Origin: JBIQLO01 sp044464175
GTDB lineage: Bacteria; Planctomycetota; Phycisphaerae; Tepidisphaerales; Tepidisphaeraceae
Assembly (NCBI GenBank): GCA_044464175.1
Contig: JBIQLO010000007.1
Coordinates: 1-36,735 of the forward strand
Length of the DNA: 36,735 nucleotides
Direction: 5' to 3'
The position numbers were made by a program, and so were the translations under genes. Within the stretch, counting starts at the first letter, position 1; each line of letters opens with the position of its first letter. Under the pieces are notes generated by a model, which was given only the letters and a program-made list of their open reading frames with translations, searched no databases and had not been told where the DNA came from. Positions 9,141 to 16,355 of the stretch are shown piece by piece.

Positions 9141-10478
9141 TTACTTCCCGATACAGAACTTCGAAAAAATCTGGCCCAGCAGCTCATCCGGCGTCACCGC
9201 GCCCAGAATCGCCCCCAGCGCATCCAGCGCCTCGCGCAGCTCCAGGGCCACCAGTTCCGCTCCGGCGTGAAGGGCATGGCGGGCGCGCTCCAGGGCGGCC
9301 CGTGCCTCGGCGATGGAGGCCAGATGCCGGTCGTTCAGCGCCACCACCTCGCCGCCCCGGGCCGTTCCGAACGCCAGCTCATCCAGGCGCTGCCGCAGCG
9401 CTGTCATTCCCTGGCCGGTTGTCGCACTGATTCCAATCAGGCCATTTTCCCCTCTTCCATCTTCATTTCCCGCCAGGTCCATCTTGGTATGCACCACCAG
9501 ATCGGGCTTCCGTCCCAGGGCCAGCGCCGGCCGCGGATCCGTCGCCTCCCGCACGAGAACCAGGACATCGGCCTGCTCGATCGCCACAATCGCCCGCCGA
9601 TGCATGGCCGCGGCGATGACATCGGTTTCCCCGGCCTCCTCCAGCCCGGCCGCGTCGAGGAGGATCACCATTCCCCGTTCCAGCGCCACCTCGGCCGAGA
9701 GCAGGTCCCGCGTCGTCCCGGCCACGGGCGAGACGACCGCCCGCCTTTGTCCCGCCAGTGCGTTGAGAAGGGTGCTTTTGCCGGCGTTTGGGCGTCCGGC
9801 CAGCACAATGCGCGGTTCATGGCTGAGTTGGGCAAACCGCCCGCTGCCGGCCACCAGCGCCTCCAGTTCCCGGTCGATGGTCTCCAGACGCGCGAGGGTC
9901 TCCCGAGGCGACAGAAAGGTGACATCCTCTTCTGAAAAATCGATCCCCACCTCCGTCAGCGCCAGCGTCTGGGCCAGTTGATCCATGATCGGGTTGAGCC
10001 GCCGGGCCAATTCCCCTCCCAGCAGTTGCCGGGCCGCCCGAAGCTGGCGTTCATTCCCGGCCGCGATCGTGGCCGCCACCCCCTCCGCTTCGCTCAGGTC
10101 CATCCGCCCGTTGAAGTAGGCCCGGGCGGTGAATTCCCCCGCCTCGGCCGGGCGGGCTCCGCGCTCCACCAAAGCCTCCATGACCCACCGGGCCAGGAGC
10201 ACGTTTCCCGGCAGATGCAGCTCCGCCACATCCTCCCCCGTGTAGCTGCGCGGGCCTTTGAATGAATAAACCCAGGCGGGAAATTCAACGCCGCGCAGTT
10301 GGAGCATGCAGTGGAGCGATGAAGCTTGTGGGGTGGGCTTTAGCCCACCAGAAATCCCGTGGTGGGCTAAAACCCTCCCTACAAGCTCAAATGCCCCTGG
10401 TCCGCTCAAGCGCACAATGATCCGCCCCGAAGCGGCCGGGACCGAGGAGAAGGCGATGATCGTGTCCTCGGCGGTCAT
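9141..10478 (-). CDS. mnmE: tRNA uridine-34 modification GTPase MnmE
   Basis: MnmE (TrmE) works with MnmG to put the aminomethyl or carboxymethylaminomethyl group on U34 of certain tRNAs. The 445-residue protein has the N-terminal folate-binding domain (SYTGEDVAELH at 78-88), the helical domain, and an inserted G domain with GRPNAGKST (228-236), GTTRD (254-258), DAAG (275-278, usually DTAG) and TKMD (331-334, usually NKxD). It ends in FCIGK, the C-x-G-K motif with the catalytic Cys. All parts are present and length is normal. Two things are odd. Codons for residues about 31-52 lie inside a 63-bp palindromic REPIN-like repeat. The usual HGG after the VELH strand is replaced by PGN. The gene is convergent with the glycosidase block and ends 29 nt from the shared hairpin. 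Confidence 0.96.
   Translation of the reverse strand: MTAEDTIIAFSSVPAASGRIIVRLSGPGAFELVGRVLAHHGISGGLKPTPQASSLHCMLQLRGVEFPAWVYSFKGPRSYTGEDVAELHLPGNVLLARWVMEALVERGARPAEAGEFTARAYFNGRMDLSEAEGVAATIAAGNERQLRAARQLLGGELARRLNPIMDQLAQTLALTEVGIDFSEEDVTFLSPRETLARLETIDRELEALVAGSGRFAQLSHEPRIVLAGRPNAGKSTLLNALAGQRRAVVSPVAGTTRDLLSAEVALERGMVILLDAAGLEEAGETDVIAAAMHRRAIVAIEQADVLVLVREATDPRPALALGRKPDLVVHTKMDLAGNEDGRGENGLIGISATTGQGMTALRQRLDELAFGTARGGEVVALNDRHLASIAEARAALERARHALHAGAELVALELREALDALGAILGAVTPDELLGQIFSKFCIGK
10324..10386. repeat. REPIN-like palindrome inside the mnmE coding sequence
   Basis: The arms at 10324-10350 and 10360-10386 are 27 nt each and match as inverted repeats at 24 of 27 positions, around a 9-nt centre. 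The left arm starts GCTTGTGGGGTGGGC and contains its own small hairpin GGTGGGCT-TT-AGCCCACC. The right arm read on the minus strand starts GCTTGTAGGGAGGG, the GTAGGG-headed unit seen elsewhere in the window. The whole element is translated in frame on the minus strand as MnmE residues about 31-52. Confidence 0.8.
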
Positions 10479-10587
10479 GGCTCACTTGTCACTGGTCCTT
10501 GGTTGCTTCAGGATCATGGCATACGACTTTGTTCGCATAGGGAAGAATAGGTTCTGTCTCGCAATAAGGCTCAGAAAAAAGCCCTGG

Positions 10588-10971
10588 TTACGATAACACT
10601 GTTGGATTTCCGGTCGGAGGCGGTCCCGCGATGATGACTTTTGCGTAGAATAACAGGCTCTCCTCCGGGCGGTTGCGCAGAAATTTTCCGACTTTGGCCA
10701 GCGGAAAGATCACTCCATCCTTCATGTCCCATAGACCGCGGATGTCTCAATGCTCATTCCCAGTCCTGGACCGCACCTGCTCCAGGTATTCGTCCATTAC
10801 GCGCAGGCTTCCCACGGTGAAGTTGAACTGAGCCGGATCAATTAGTTCGCTGCCCGGAGTCGGATCGGCCGGACAATGAAGGAACATTTGCGATATTTCC
10901 AGAAGGGCCTGGTCCTGCACTTTCGGGCCGGCTAAGACGGGGGCTTTTCTGGTGAAAGGCCAAAACGCCAT
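10588..10971 (-). pseudogene. Small unknown gene interrupted by an in-frame TGA
   Basis: An ideal AAGGAGG lies 8 nt before the ATG at 10971, which opens a 74-residue frame (MAFWPFTRKAPVLAGPKVQD) ending in TGA at 10747-10749. The same frame then stays open for 52 more codons to a TAA at 10588-10590, and this part is protein-like (GLWDMKDGVIFPLAKVGKFL, then SLLFYAKVIIAG). The strong ribosome site and sensible residues on both sides of the stop suggest one gene of about 127 codons broken by a nonsense change, possibly with an internal deletion. I do not recognise the family with confidence. Alternatively the first 74 codons alone are functional. There is no sign of a selenocysteine insertion element, though I could not fold the RNA. 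Residual gap sequence 10479-10587 shows nothing clear. Confidence 0.5.
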
Positions 10972-11042
10972 GGATGATGCCTCCTTTTTGCAGCCGTTGC
11001 CGCAGGGCACGCGGTTGCGCCGGCATGGTCAACGGCAATGGC

Positions 11043-11064
11043 GGCACGCGGTAACGTGCCCTAC
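11043..11064 (-). repeat. REP-like unit, GTAGGGCACG type
   Basis: GGCACG and CGTGCC form a stem around CGGTAA, followed by CTAC. On the minus strand this reads GTAGGGCACG-TTACCG-CGTGCC. It shares the GTAGGG head of the other palindromes but has a different stem, and lies just downstream of yidC. Confidence 0.6.
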
Positions 11065-11094
11065 GGTTTTGTCCAGTCGGCCTGAACGTTCCGG

Positions 11095-11115
11095 GGTCCG
11101 CGGGGCGACTCCTAC
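11095..11115 (-). repeat. Degenerate REP-like unit containing the yidC stop codon
   Basis: On the minus strand it reads GTAGGAGTCGCCCCGCGGACC, a diverged copy of the GTAGGGTCCGC...GCGGACC type. The TAG of its head (11114-11112) is the stop codon of yidC. Confidence 0.6.
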
Positions 11116-13178
11116 TTCTTCCGCTCCGCCTCGCGGCGGACCTGTTCGGCCTTCTCCTGCAGTTCGGCAATCCACCGTCCAAAGGCCCCGCGCGGCTTGG
11201 CGGCCGGTTCGTCCCCATTGGAGCCCATGCGCCGGCCGCGGGTCGGCTTGGCGTCCACGATGATGCGCTGGTTCTTCTCCAGCTCCTCCTGCCGCTTGAT
11301 GTGGGCGCGGATGCGTATCTGTTCCCAGATGCCTACGCCCGTGCTGGCGGCGATATAGAGGTTCAAACCGCTCGGCTCGGCATAGAGGAAGATCGGGAAC
11401 AGAAGGCTCATCCACTGCATCATCTTCTGCTGCTTTTCCTGCTCCGGCGAGGCGGCGGGGGGCTTGGGGGTGTATTTCTGCTGGAAGAAGTAGGCAAAGG
11501 CCAGCAGGATCGGCAGCACGTTCAAGCCCGCGATCGTGAAGAAGAAGATGTGGATGGGATGGGAGAAGGTGAAGAGGTGGTCCGGCTGGGTCAGGTCCTT
11601 GATCCAGGTCAGCCCGTAAAAGAAGGGGGCCTGACGCAGTTCAAAGGTGTTCTGAAGCATGCTCCACAGCGCGATCCAGATCGGCATCTGCAGGAACATC
11701 GGCAGGCACCCCAGGATCGGGGCGACGCCCTGCTGCTTGTACACCTCCATCATCGCCTTGTTCAGCTCCTCCTTGTTGTCGCCGTATTTCTTCTTGATCC
11801 GCTCCATTTCCGGGCCCATTTTGCCCATTTTCTGCATGGAAATGGTAGATCGTTTGGTGATCGGATGGAGGATGATTCGCACCAGCGCCACCAGGCCGAT
11901 GATCGCCAGTCCCCAGTCGCGGAAGATGAAGTGGAAGGCCATCAGCAGATAGACCAGCCCATCCACCAGCCAGCCAAAGGCGCACCAGCTGCTCATGGTG
12001 CTGAGCGTGCCGTCATACCCCAGCGGGGCTTGTGCATAGTAGGCGCTGTTGAGCAAGGACCGTTTTTTGGGCCCGAGGAAAACCTTCATCGGCAGCGACT
12101 GCTCGGCGCCGGGGGCGATGGTGAGCGCATCGGTGACGAAGTTCATCGCGATCTGCCGCTTTTCCGAGGGCGCACTCGGGTCGAGCGCGGTGGCTTCCAC
12201 CTGCTTAAGGTAACTGGGCACCCGTCCCTCCAGCGGCACCGGGCGCAGGATTGCGTCGAAATAGACGCTGCTGGCGCCGGCCCACAGCACATGCTGCCCA
12301 TCCTTGTTCTTAAGCAGCTCCTTGCTGGTCATTTTTTCGGAGAAGTTGTAGACCATCTCGTGGTCCACCTTCACCACGCCCTCATCCCAGTACCCGGCGA
12401 TCACCTGCCGGTCATCCCGCTGGAGTGGCTCAATGGCGGGGGGGGTGGGTCCGTTGAAGCTGGTCGCCACCTGCAGCGGTTTGCCGGTGCGATTCCGCAG
12501 CGTGTAATCCACCGAGACCTCATACCCCTGATTGACGTTGGATTTTGGATAGATTTGGAACTTTTTCTCAACCGTCAGGACGGCCCCATCCTTCGTCCCC
12601 ACGTCCAGCGCATAGGTGGCCGACGCTTCATCGTGCGCCACCAGCCGCCAGTCCGCGTCCAGCAGGTCCACTTTCTGGCCATCAATCGTGACCGACGCCG
12701 TCGCCAGCGGGCGCGTCCGGTCGGGCGCGACATCATCCGGCCGCTGATAGATATATGGGTCCGGCGATTCCACCTCCTTGCGGAAGCGGTTCAAGACCAC
12801 CTGGCTCAAACCCGCTCCCCGGGGATCGATGGTCAAAGAGAGTGGATAGGTCGATTCTCCCTTCACATCCAACTGCGAATGGCCCAACGTGATGGCCGCG
12901 GGCGCTGGCCCGGTGGTTGGCGTCAGGATATGCAAACCGTTGGAGCCGGTGGCGGCCGTCAGCACGGGCGCGGTCGTTGCGCCGGCCGTGGCGGGCATCC
13001 GGGCTTCGGAGGGGCCGGTGGCGCTGGGCTGGCTGGTGGCGACGGCTTGGGTTGTTGGCTGAGTCGCCGGACCCAGCGTCCAGTTATTCTTCTTCGCCAG
13101 ATAAGCCAGAAAACTCTGCCACCCCAGCACAAGCGCGAAAATGACCACCATTCCGATGATCAGGCGTTTAGTATCCAT
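11112..13178 (-). CDS. yidC: Membrane protein insertase YidC
   Basis: YidC inserts and folds inner-membrane proteins, alone or with SecYEG. At 688 residues this is the long Gram-negative type. An N-terminal membrane helix (about 5-26) is followed by a Thr/Gln/Pro/Ala-rich linker (TQPTTQAVATSQ), then the large periplasmic beta-supersandwich domain (about 100-390). The conserved insertase core follows, including LVALVRIILHPITKRSTISM, the charged coiled hairpin KMGPEMERIKKKYGDNKEE, LGCLPMFLQMPIWIALWSML, and the last helices around FPIFLYAEPSGLNLYIAAST. The tail is long and basic (ending AEQVRREAERKK), as in species where YidC helps dock ribosomes. The stop codon is the TAG of a REP-like head. 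rnpA and rpmH, common yidC neighbours, are not here. The start ATG has only a weak GAGAAG upstream. Confidence 0.96.
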   Translation of the reverse strand: MDTKRLIIGMVVIFALVLGWQSFLAYLAKKNNWTLGPATQPTTQAVATSQPSATGPSEARMPATAGATTAPVLTAATGSNGLHILTPTTGPAPAAITLGHSQLDVKGESTYPLSLTIDPRGAGLSQVVLNRFRKEVESPDPYIYQRPDDVAPDRTRPLATASVTIDGQKVDLLDADWRLVAHDEASATYALDVGTKDGAVLTVEKKFQIYPKSNVNQGYEVSVDYTLRNRTGKPLQVATSFNGPTPPAIEPLQRDDRQVIAGYWDEGVVKVDHEMVYNFSEKMTSKELLKNKDGQHVLWAGASSVYFDAILRPVPLEGRVPSYLKQVEATALDPSAPSEKRQIAMNFVTDALTIAPGAEQSLPMKVFLGPKKRSLLNSAYYAQAPLGYDGTLSTMSSWCAFGWLVDGLVYLLMAFHFIFRDWGLAIIGLVALVRIILHPITKRSTISMQKMGKMGPEMERIKKKYGDNKEELNKAMMEVYKQQGVAPILGCLPMFLQMPIWIALWSMLQNTFELRQAPFFYGLTWIKDLTQPDHLFTFSHPIHIFFFTIAGLNVLPILLAFAYFFQQKYTPKPPAASPEQEKQQKMMQWMSLLFPIFLYAEPSGLNLYIAASTGVGIWEQIRIRAHIKRQEELEKNQRIIVDAKPTRGRRMGSNGDEPAAKPRGAFGRWIAELQEKAEQVRREAERKK

Positions 13179-13190
13179 TCACTTCTCACA

Positions 13191-13251
13191 GTAGGGTCCG
13201 CAGCGCGGACCAATCTTCGGGTAGGGAGCGGCGGGTCCGCGGGGCGGATCC
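13191..13251. repeat. Pair of REP-like GTAGGGTCCGC units
   Basis: The first unit, GTAGGGTCCGC-AGC-GCGGACC (13191-13211), has a perfect 7-bp stem GGTCCGC/GCGGACC. A second GTAGGG head at 13221 is followed by GGTCCGC-GGG-GCGGATC (13234-13250), a stem with one mismatch. The pair fills the 76-nt gap between the phosphoesterase stop and the yidC start. Confidence 0.7.
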
Positions 13252-13254
13252 GAT

Positions 13255-14004
13255 TCATCTGCCATCCAACAATCGCGTCCCCAGAAAGTCATCCAGCTCC
13301 GGGATCGCCTCCACCTTCTTCACCGTAGTCTGGACGTCGTATGGAACCCTTACGAACTCCACCGCCTCGTCGTTCACCACCACGAAGCTGGCGCGGGGGT
13401 CTCGGTCGCGCGGCTGGCCGACGCTGCCGACGTTGATCACGGCCTTTTCATCCGTGATCGGGTACTTGTAATCCAGCTCATCCGGGCTGTAAAAATCCGG
13501 TCCTTCCAGGAAAACGCCGGGCACGTGCGTATGGCCCACGAAGCAGAGGCGATCAAACCGCTCGAAAATGGAGACGAATTTGCCGGGATTGGTGTATATG
13601 TCGTCCGGGAAAATGTACTCGTTGATCGGCCGGCGCGGGCTGGCATGGGCGGCCACAAATTGCTCGGTCCGCAGCCGTGGCGGCAACTTTCCGAGGAATT
13701 TCCATCGGTTGGCCCGCCGCTGGGCATCCGGATCGGTTTCAAAGCACTGCCGCGTCCAGTAGCAGGCCGACTCCGCCCCGCTGTTGAAATTGTAGGGCTC
13801 GTACATGACGGCAAAGTCATGATTTCCCAGCAGGACCTGATGGCAGCGGTCCATCACCAGGTCCAGGCACTCCATGGGATTGGGACCGTACCCGATCACA
13901 TCGCCCAGGCAGAAAATCCGCTCGATCGATCGGCGGCCGATCTCCGCCAGAACCGCCGAGAGGGCTTCCAGATTGCCGTGAATGTCGCTGACAATTGCAT
14001 ACAT
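13255..14004 (-). CDS. Calcineurin-like metallophosphoesterase
   Basis: A 249-residue phosphoesterase with the full set of metal-binding motifs: SDIHGN (residues 6-11), GDVIGYGPNP, GNHD, an isolated His in AAHASPRR, and GHTH. This fits the YfcE/serine-threonine-phosphatase-like branch; the substrate could be a phosphoprotein, a cyclic nucleotide or another phosphodiester and is not determined. I start at ATG 14004 because MYAIVSDIHGN is the normal N-terminus of the family; an upstream in-frame extension would read through the intergenic region. It precedes yidC on the same strand, separated by a REP pair, and is divergent from the M14 peptidase gene. No Shine-Dalgarno is obvious. Confidence 0.9.
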   Translation of the reverse strand: MYAIVSDIHGNLEALSAVLAEIGRRSIERIFCLGDVIGYGPNPMECLDLVMDRCHQVLLGNHDFAVMYEPYNFNSGAESACYWTRQCFETDPDAQRRANRWKFLGKLPPRLRTEQFVAAHASPRRPINEYIFPDDIYTNPGKFVSIFERFDRLCFVGHTHVPGVFLEGPDFYSPDELDYKYPITDEKAVINVGSVGQPRDRDPRASFVVVNDEAVEFVRVPYDVQTTVKKVEAIPELDDFLGTRLLDGR

Positions 14005-14162
14005 TGTATTATGTCGCCCCAATTCGACTGAATCGATGATGGTAGGGAATGGGGCGGGGGGCGTCAAATGGAGAATGGAGGGAATGTGCCCAAAGCCGGA
14101 GGCCCGGCCGCCCGCCGGAGAAATCTTGGGGATAAAGCCACAAAAAGTGAGATTCCCGGCGG

Positions 14163-14191
14163 TTGCAATTTTTGCTTTAGCCCCGGACAAT
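14163..14191 (+). promoter_or_regulatory. Promoter candidate of the M14 peptidase gene, leaderless-type spacing
   Basis: TTGCAA (14163-14168), 17-nt spacer, GACAAT (14186-14191), then only 6 nt to the ATG at 14198. Transcription would begin at or next to the A of the start codon. No Shine-Dalgarno is present. Confidence 0.45.
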
Positions 14192-14197
14192 TCCGCC

Positions 14198-15313
14198 ATG
14201 CCGTTGTCCATCGATGTCAGCATCCCGTACGGCAATGCCTTTATTCATCAGGTTCATCAGACCCCGCAGGTGGTGGAGGTCCAGTTTTCACCCGCTCCCC
14301 ACGGCGGACCCGAAACACTCTGGTTCTGCTTTCGCCTCCGTCGCGATGGGCAGGCGCCCGCCAGAACACGGATCGTGCTGCAGAATCTCCAGAACCTCCT
14401 GGGCGGCGGCGGCAATCATTCCCACATTCGCCCGGTCATCCGCACGCCCAGGCAGGACTGGCACCGTCTGGAGCCCGGCGCGGCAGCGGCTCTGCCCGAT
14501 GGACGGGTTCAACTCGCATGGGAACTGGAGACGCCGGCCGACTGGCTCGACATCGCCGTCTGCTTCCCTTACGGCCGGCCGGAGGTTCAGGCGCTGCTGG
14601 AAGAATTGAAGGGGGTCTATCGCTGCAACACCGTCGGCGTCAGCCAGCAGGGCCGCCCGTTGCTTCGCCTGTCTAACGACTACGGCGATACCGACCCGAC
14701 CCGGCAGCGGCGCGGCATTTACCTGATCGCCCGCCAGCATTCAGGCGAAACCCCCGGTTCCTGGGTGCTGGACGGCCTGCTTCGGGCGCTGGCCGAGCTG
14801 GAGAACCCGCCGCTGGTCTGGTGCATCCCGCTGTCCAACATCGACGGCGTGGAGCAAGGGGATTACGGCAAGGACAACTTCCCCTGGGATCTCAACCGCG
14901 CCTGGGGCCGGCCCCCTATGCGCCATGCGACGCTGGTGCTACAGCGCGATATCCTCCGCTGGCGCGAGCGATGCCGCCCCGTGGCCGGGCTCGATTTCCA
15001 CGCGCCGGGCCTGTGCGAGGCGGATGGGGCTTATATCTTTCACGCCGATGAGCAGGCCCGCCAGGCCATCGCACCGCTGGCCGAGGCCATTGCCGGACAA
15101 CTGGGGCCGCTGGCCCTTCGCGGGGGCATTCTCCGTTCCATGAGCTATCCCTCCCGCTGGCCGAAGGCGACTTTCGCCCATTTTCTGGCCGACTTGAATA
15201 TTCCGGGACTCCCGATTGAAATTCCCTATGCCCTCTTCGGCGATCGCCTGGCCGATCGGGCGCTCTACCAGCAGGTGGGCCGGCTCATCGCCCACGCGCT
15301 GGTAGCCTCCTGA
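14198..15313 (+). CDS. M14-family zinc carboxypeptidase, cytosolic (Nna1-like) type
   Basis: A 371-residue metallopeptidase. The N-terminal part (about 20-130) is a beta-sandwich like that of cytosolic carboxypeptidases (LWFCFRLRRDGQAPARTRIV). The catalytic part has RQHSGE (H181 and E184, the first two zinc ligands of the H-x2-E motif), the substrate-binding D-L-N-R (231-234) after NIDGVEQGDYGKDN, the third ligand in LDFHAPG (H268), and a likely catalytic Glu in PIEIPYA near the C-terminus. Bacterial members trim C-terminal residues from peptides or proteins; the substrate is unknown. No signal peptide, so cytoplasmic. I start at MPLSIDV because longer in-frame starts run back through the divergent phosphoesterase gene. 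It is followed by lipA after 55 nt. Confidence 0.88.
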   Translation: MPLSIDVSIPYGNAFIHQVHQTPQVVEVQFSPAPHGGPETLWFCFRLRRDGQAPARTRIVLQNLQNLLGGGGNHSHIRPVIRTPRQDWHRLEPGAAAALPDGRVQLAWELETPADWLDIAVCFPYGRPEVQALLEELKGVYRCNTVGVSQQGRPLLRLSNDYGDTDPTRQRRGIYLIARQHSGETPGSWVLDGLLRALAELENPPLVWCIPLSNIDGVEQGDYGKDNFPWDLNRAWGRPPMRHATLVLQRDILRWRERCRPVAGLDFHAPGLCEADGAYIFHADEQARQAIAPLAEAIAGQLGPLALRGGILRSMSYPSRWPKATFAHFLADLNIPGLPIEIPYALFGDRLADRALYQQVGRLIAHALVAS

Positions 15314-15334
15314 GCCGCAGGGCTCGGTCCAAGA

Positions 15335-15362
15335 TTGCAAAACGCCCCCGGTGGCCTAACAT
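15335..15362 (+). promoter_or_regulatory. Promoter candidate of lipA, leaderless-type spacing
   Basis: TTGCAA (15335-15340), 16-nt spacer, TAACAT (15357-15362), then 6 nt to the lipA ATG at 15369. The predicted start of transcription coincides with the start codon, and no Shine-Dalgarno is seen. Confidence 0.4.
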
Positions 15363-15368
15363 AAAAGC

Positions 15369-16283
15369 ATGTCAGTTTCCCTCAGCCATCTCGTATTGTC
15401 CGACGGCTCTCCCACGCCCCCGGCCGGGCGAAAACCGTCGTGGCTGAAGATGAAGATGCCCGGCGGCGAGGAGTATGCCAAGCTCAAGACCCTCGTGGAC
15501 GATCATCGCCTGCACACCGTCTGCCAGTCGGCCAAGTGCCCCAATATGGGCGAATGCTGGTCGGCCGGGACGGCCACGCTCATGATCCTGGGGGACGTCT
15601 GCACCCGCTCCTGCGGCTTCTGCCACATTGCCACCGGCCGCCCGCCGACGCTTGATCTGGAGGAGCCGGTCCGTGTGGGGGATGCGGTGCGCATCATGAA
15701 CCTCGGTCATGTCGTCATCACCAGCGTCAATCGGGACGAGCTGCCCGATGGCGGAGCGGGGGTCTGGGCCGAGACCATTCGCCAGATCCGCCTTCAATCG
15801 CCCGGCACCAGCGTGGAGGTGCTCATCCCCGATTTTCAGGGAAACTGGGACGCGCTGCAGAAAGTGCTGGATCAGCGGCCCGATATCCTCAATCACAACA
15901 TCGAAACCGTACCGCGCCTCTATAAGCGCGTCCGTCCGCAGGCGAAATATCCCCGCTCGCTGGAGTTGCTGCGGATCGCCAGGGAGCAGGGGCTGGTTTC
16001 CAAGACCGGCATGATGCTCGGGCTGGGGGAGGAGGACCACGAGATCGAGGCCGTGATCGAAGACCTGGTTGCCATCGGTTGCGAAATCCTCACGCTGGGC
16101 CAGTATCTCCAGCCGACGGCCAAGCACCTTCCGGTGGAGCGATGGGTCCATCCGGATGAATTCAGGAGTTGGAAGGTGCGGGGGGAAGCGCGCGGGTTGC
16201 GTCACGTTGAATCGGGCCCGCTGGTCCGTAGCAGCTATCACGCCGAAAAGCAGGTGCGGGCCCACGCGGAGGCGGTCATGTGA
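15369..16283 (+). CDS. lipA: Lipoyl synthase LipA
   Basis: A radical-SAM enzyme that inserts two sulfurs into protein-bound octanoyl groups to make the lipoyl cofactor of pyruvate and 2-oxoglutarate dehydrogenases and the glycine cleavage system. At 304 residues it has both iron-sulfur cluster motifs: the auxiliary CQSAKCPNMGEC (Cys 52, 57, 63) and the radical-SAM CTRSCGFC (Cys 78, 82, 85). The C-terminal RSSY motif that supplies the serine ligand of the auxiliary cluster is also present (VRSSYHAEK). All essential residues are intact. lipB and lipoylated enzyme genes are not in the window. The ATG lies 6 nt after a plausible -10 box. Confidence 0.97.
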   Translation: MSVSLSHLVLSDGSPTPPAGRKPSWLKMKMPGGEEYAKLKTLVDDHRLHTVCQSAKCPNMGECWSAGTATLMILGDVCTRSCGFCHIATGRPPTLDLEEPVRVGDAVRIMNLGHVVITSVNRDELPDGGAGVWAETIRQIRLQSPGTSVEVLIPDFQGNWDALQKVLDQRPDILNHNIETVPRLYKRVRPQAKYPRSLELLRIAREQGLVSKTGMMLGLGEEDHEIEAVIEDLVAIGCEILTLGQYLQPTAKHLPVERWVHPDEFRSWKVRGEARGLRHVESGPLVRSSYHAEKQVRAHAEAVM

Positions 16284-16355
16284 GGGCGCGCTGTCGCGTC
16301 CCGGCTTTTTCGACCCTGTCATACCCCGGCACTTCCCGATGTGCCCCCGGAATTT

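Noticed and set aside
10747..10749. TGA as a selenocysteine codon
   Set aside because: No redox-family context and no evident insertion hairpin; a nonsense mutation is simpler.
11301..13328. Long 675-codon plus-strand frame
   Set aside because: It lies antisense to yidC, which has clear family motifs; long antisense frames are expected at this GC content.
14005..14013. CATAAT before the metallophosphoesterase start as a leaderless promoter
   Set aside because: It ends only 3 nt before the ATG, so transcription would begin inside the gene; no -35 was found.
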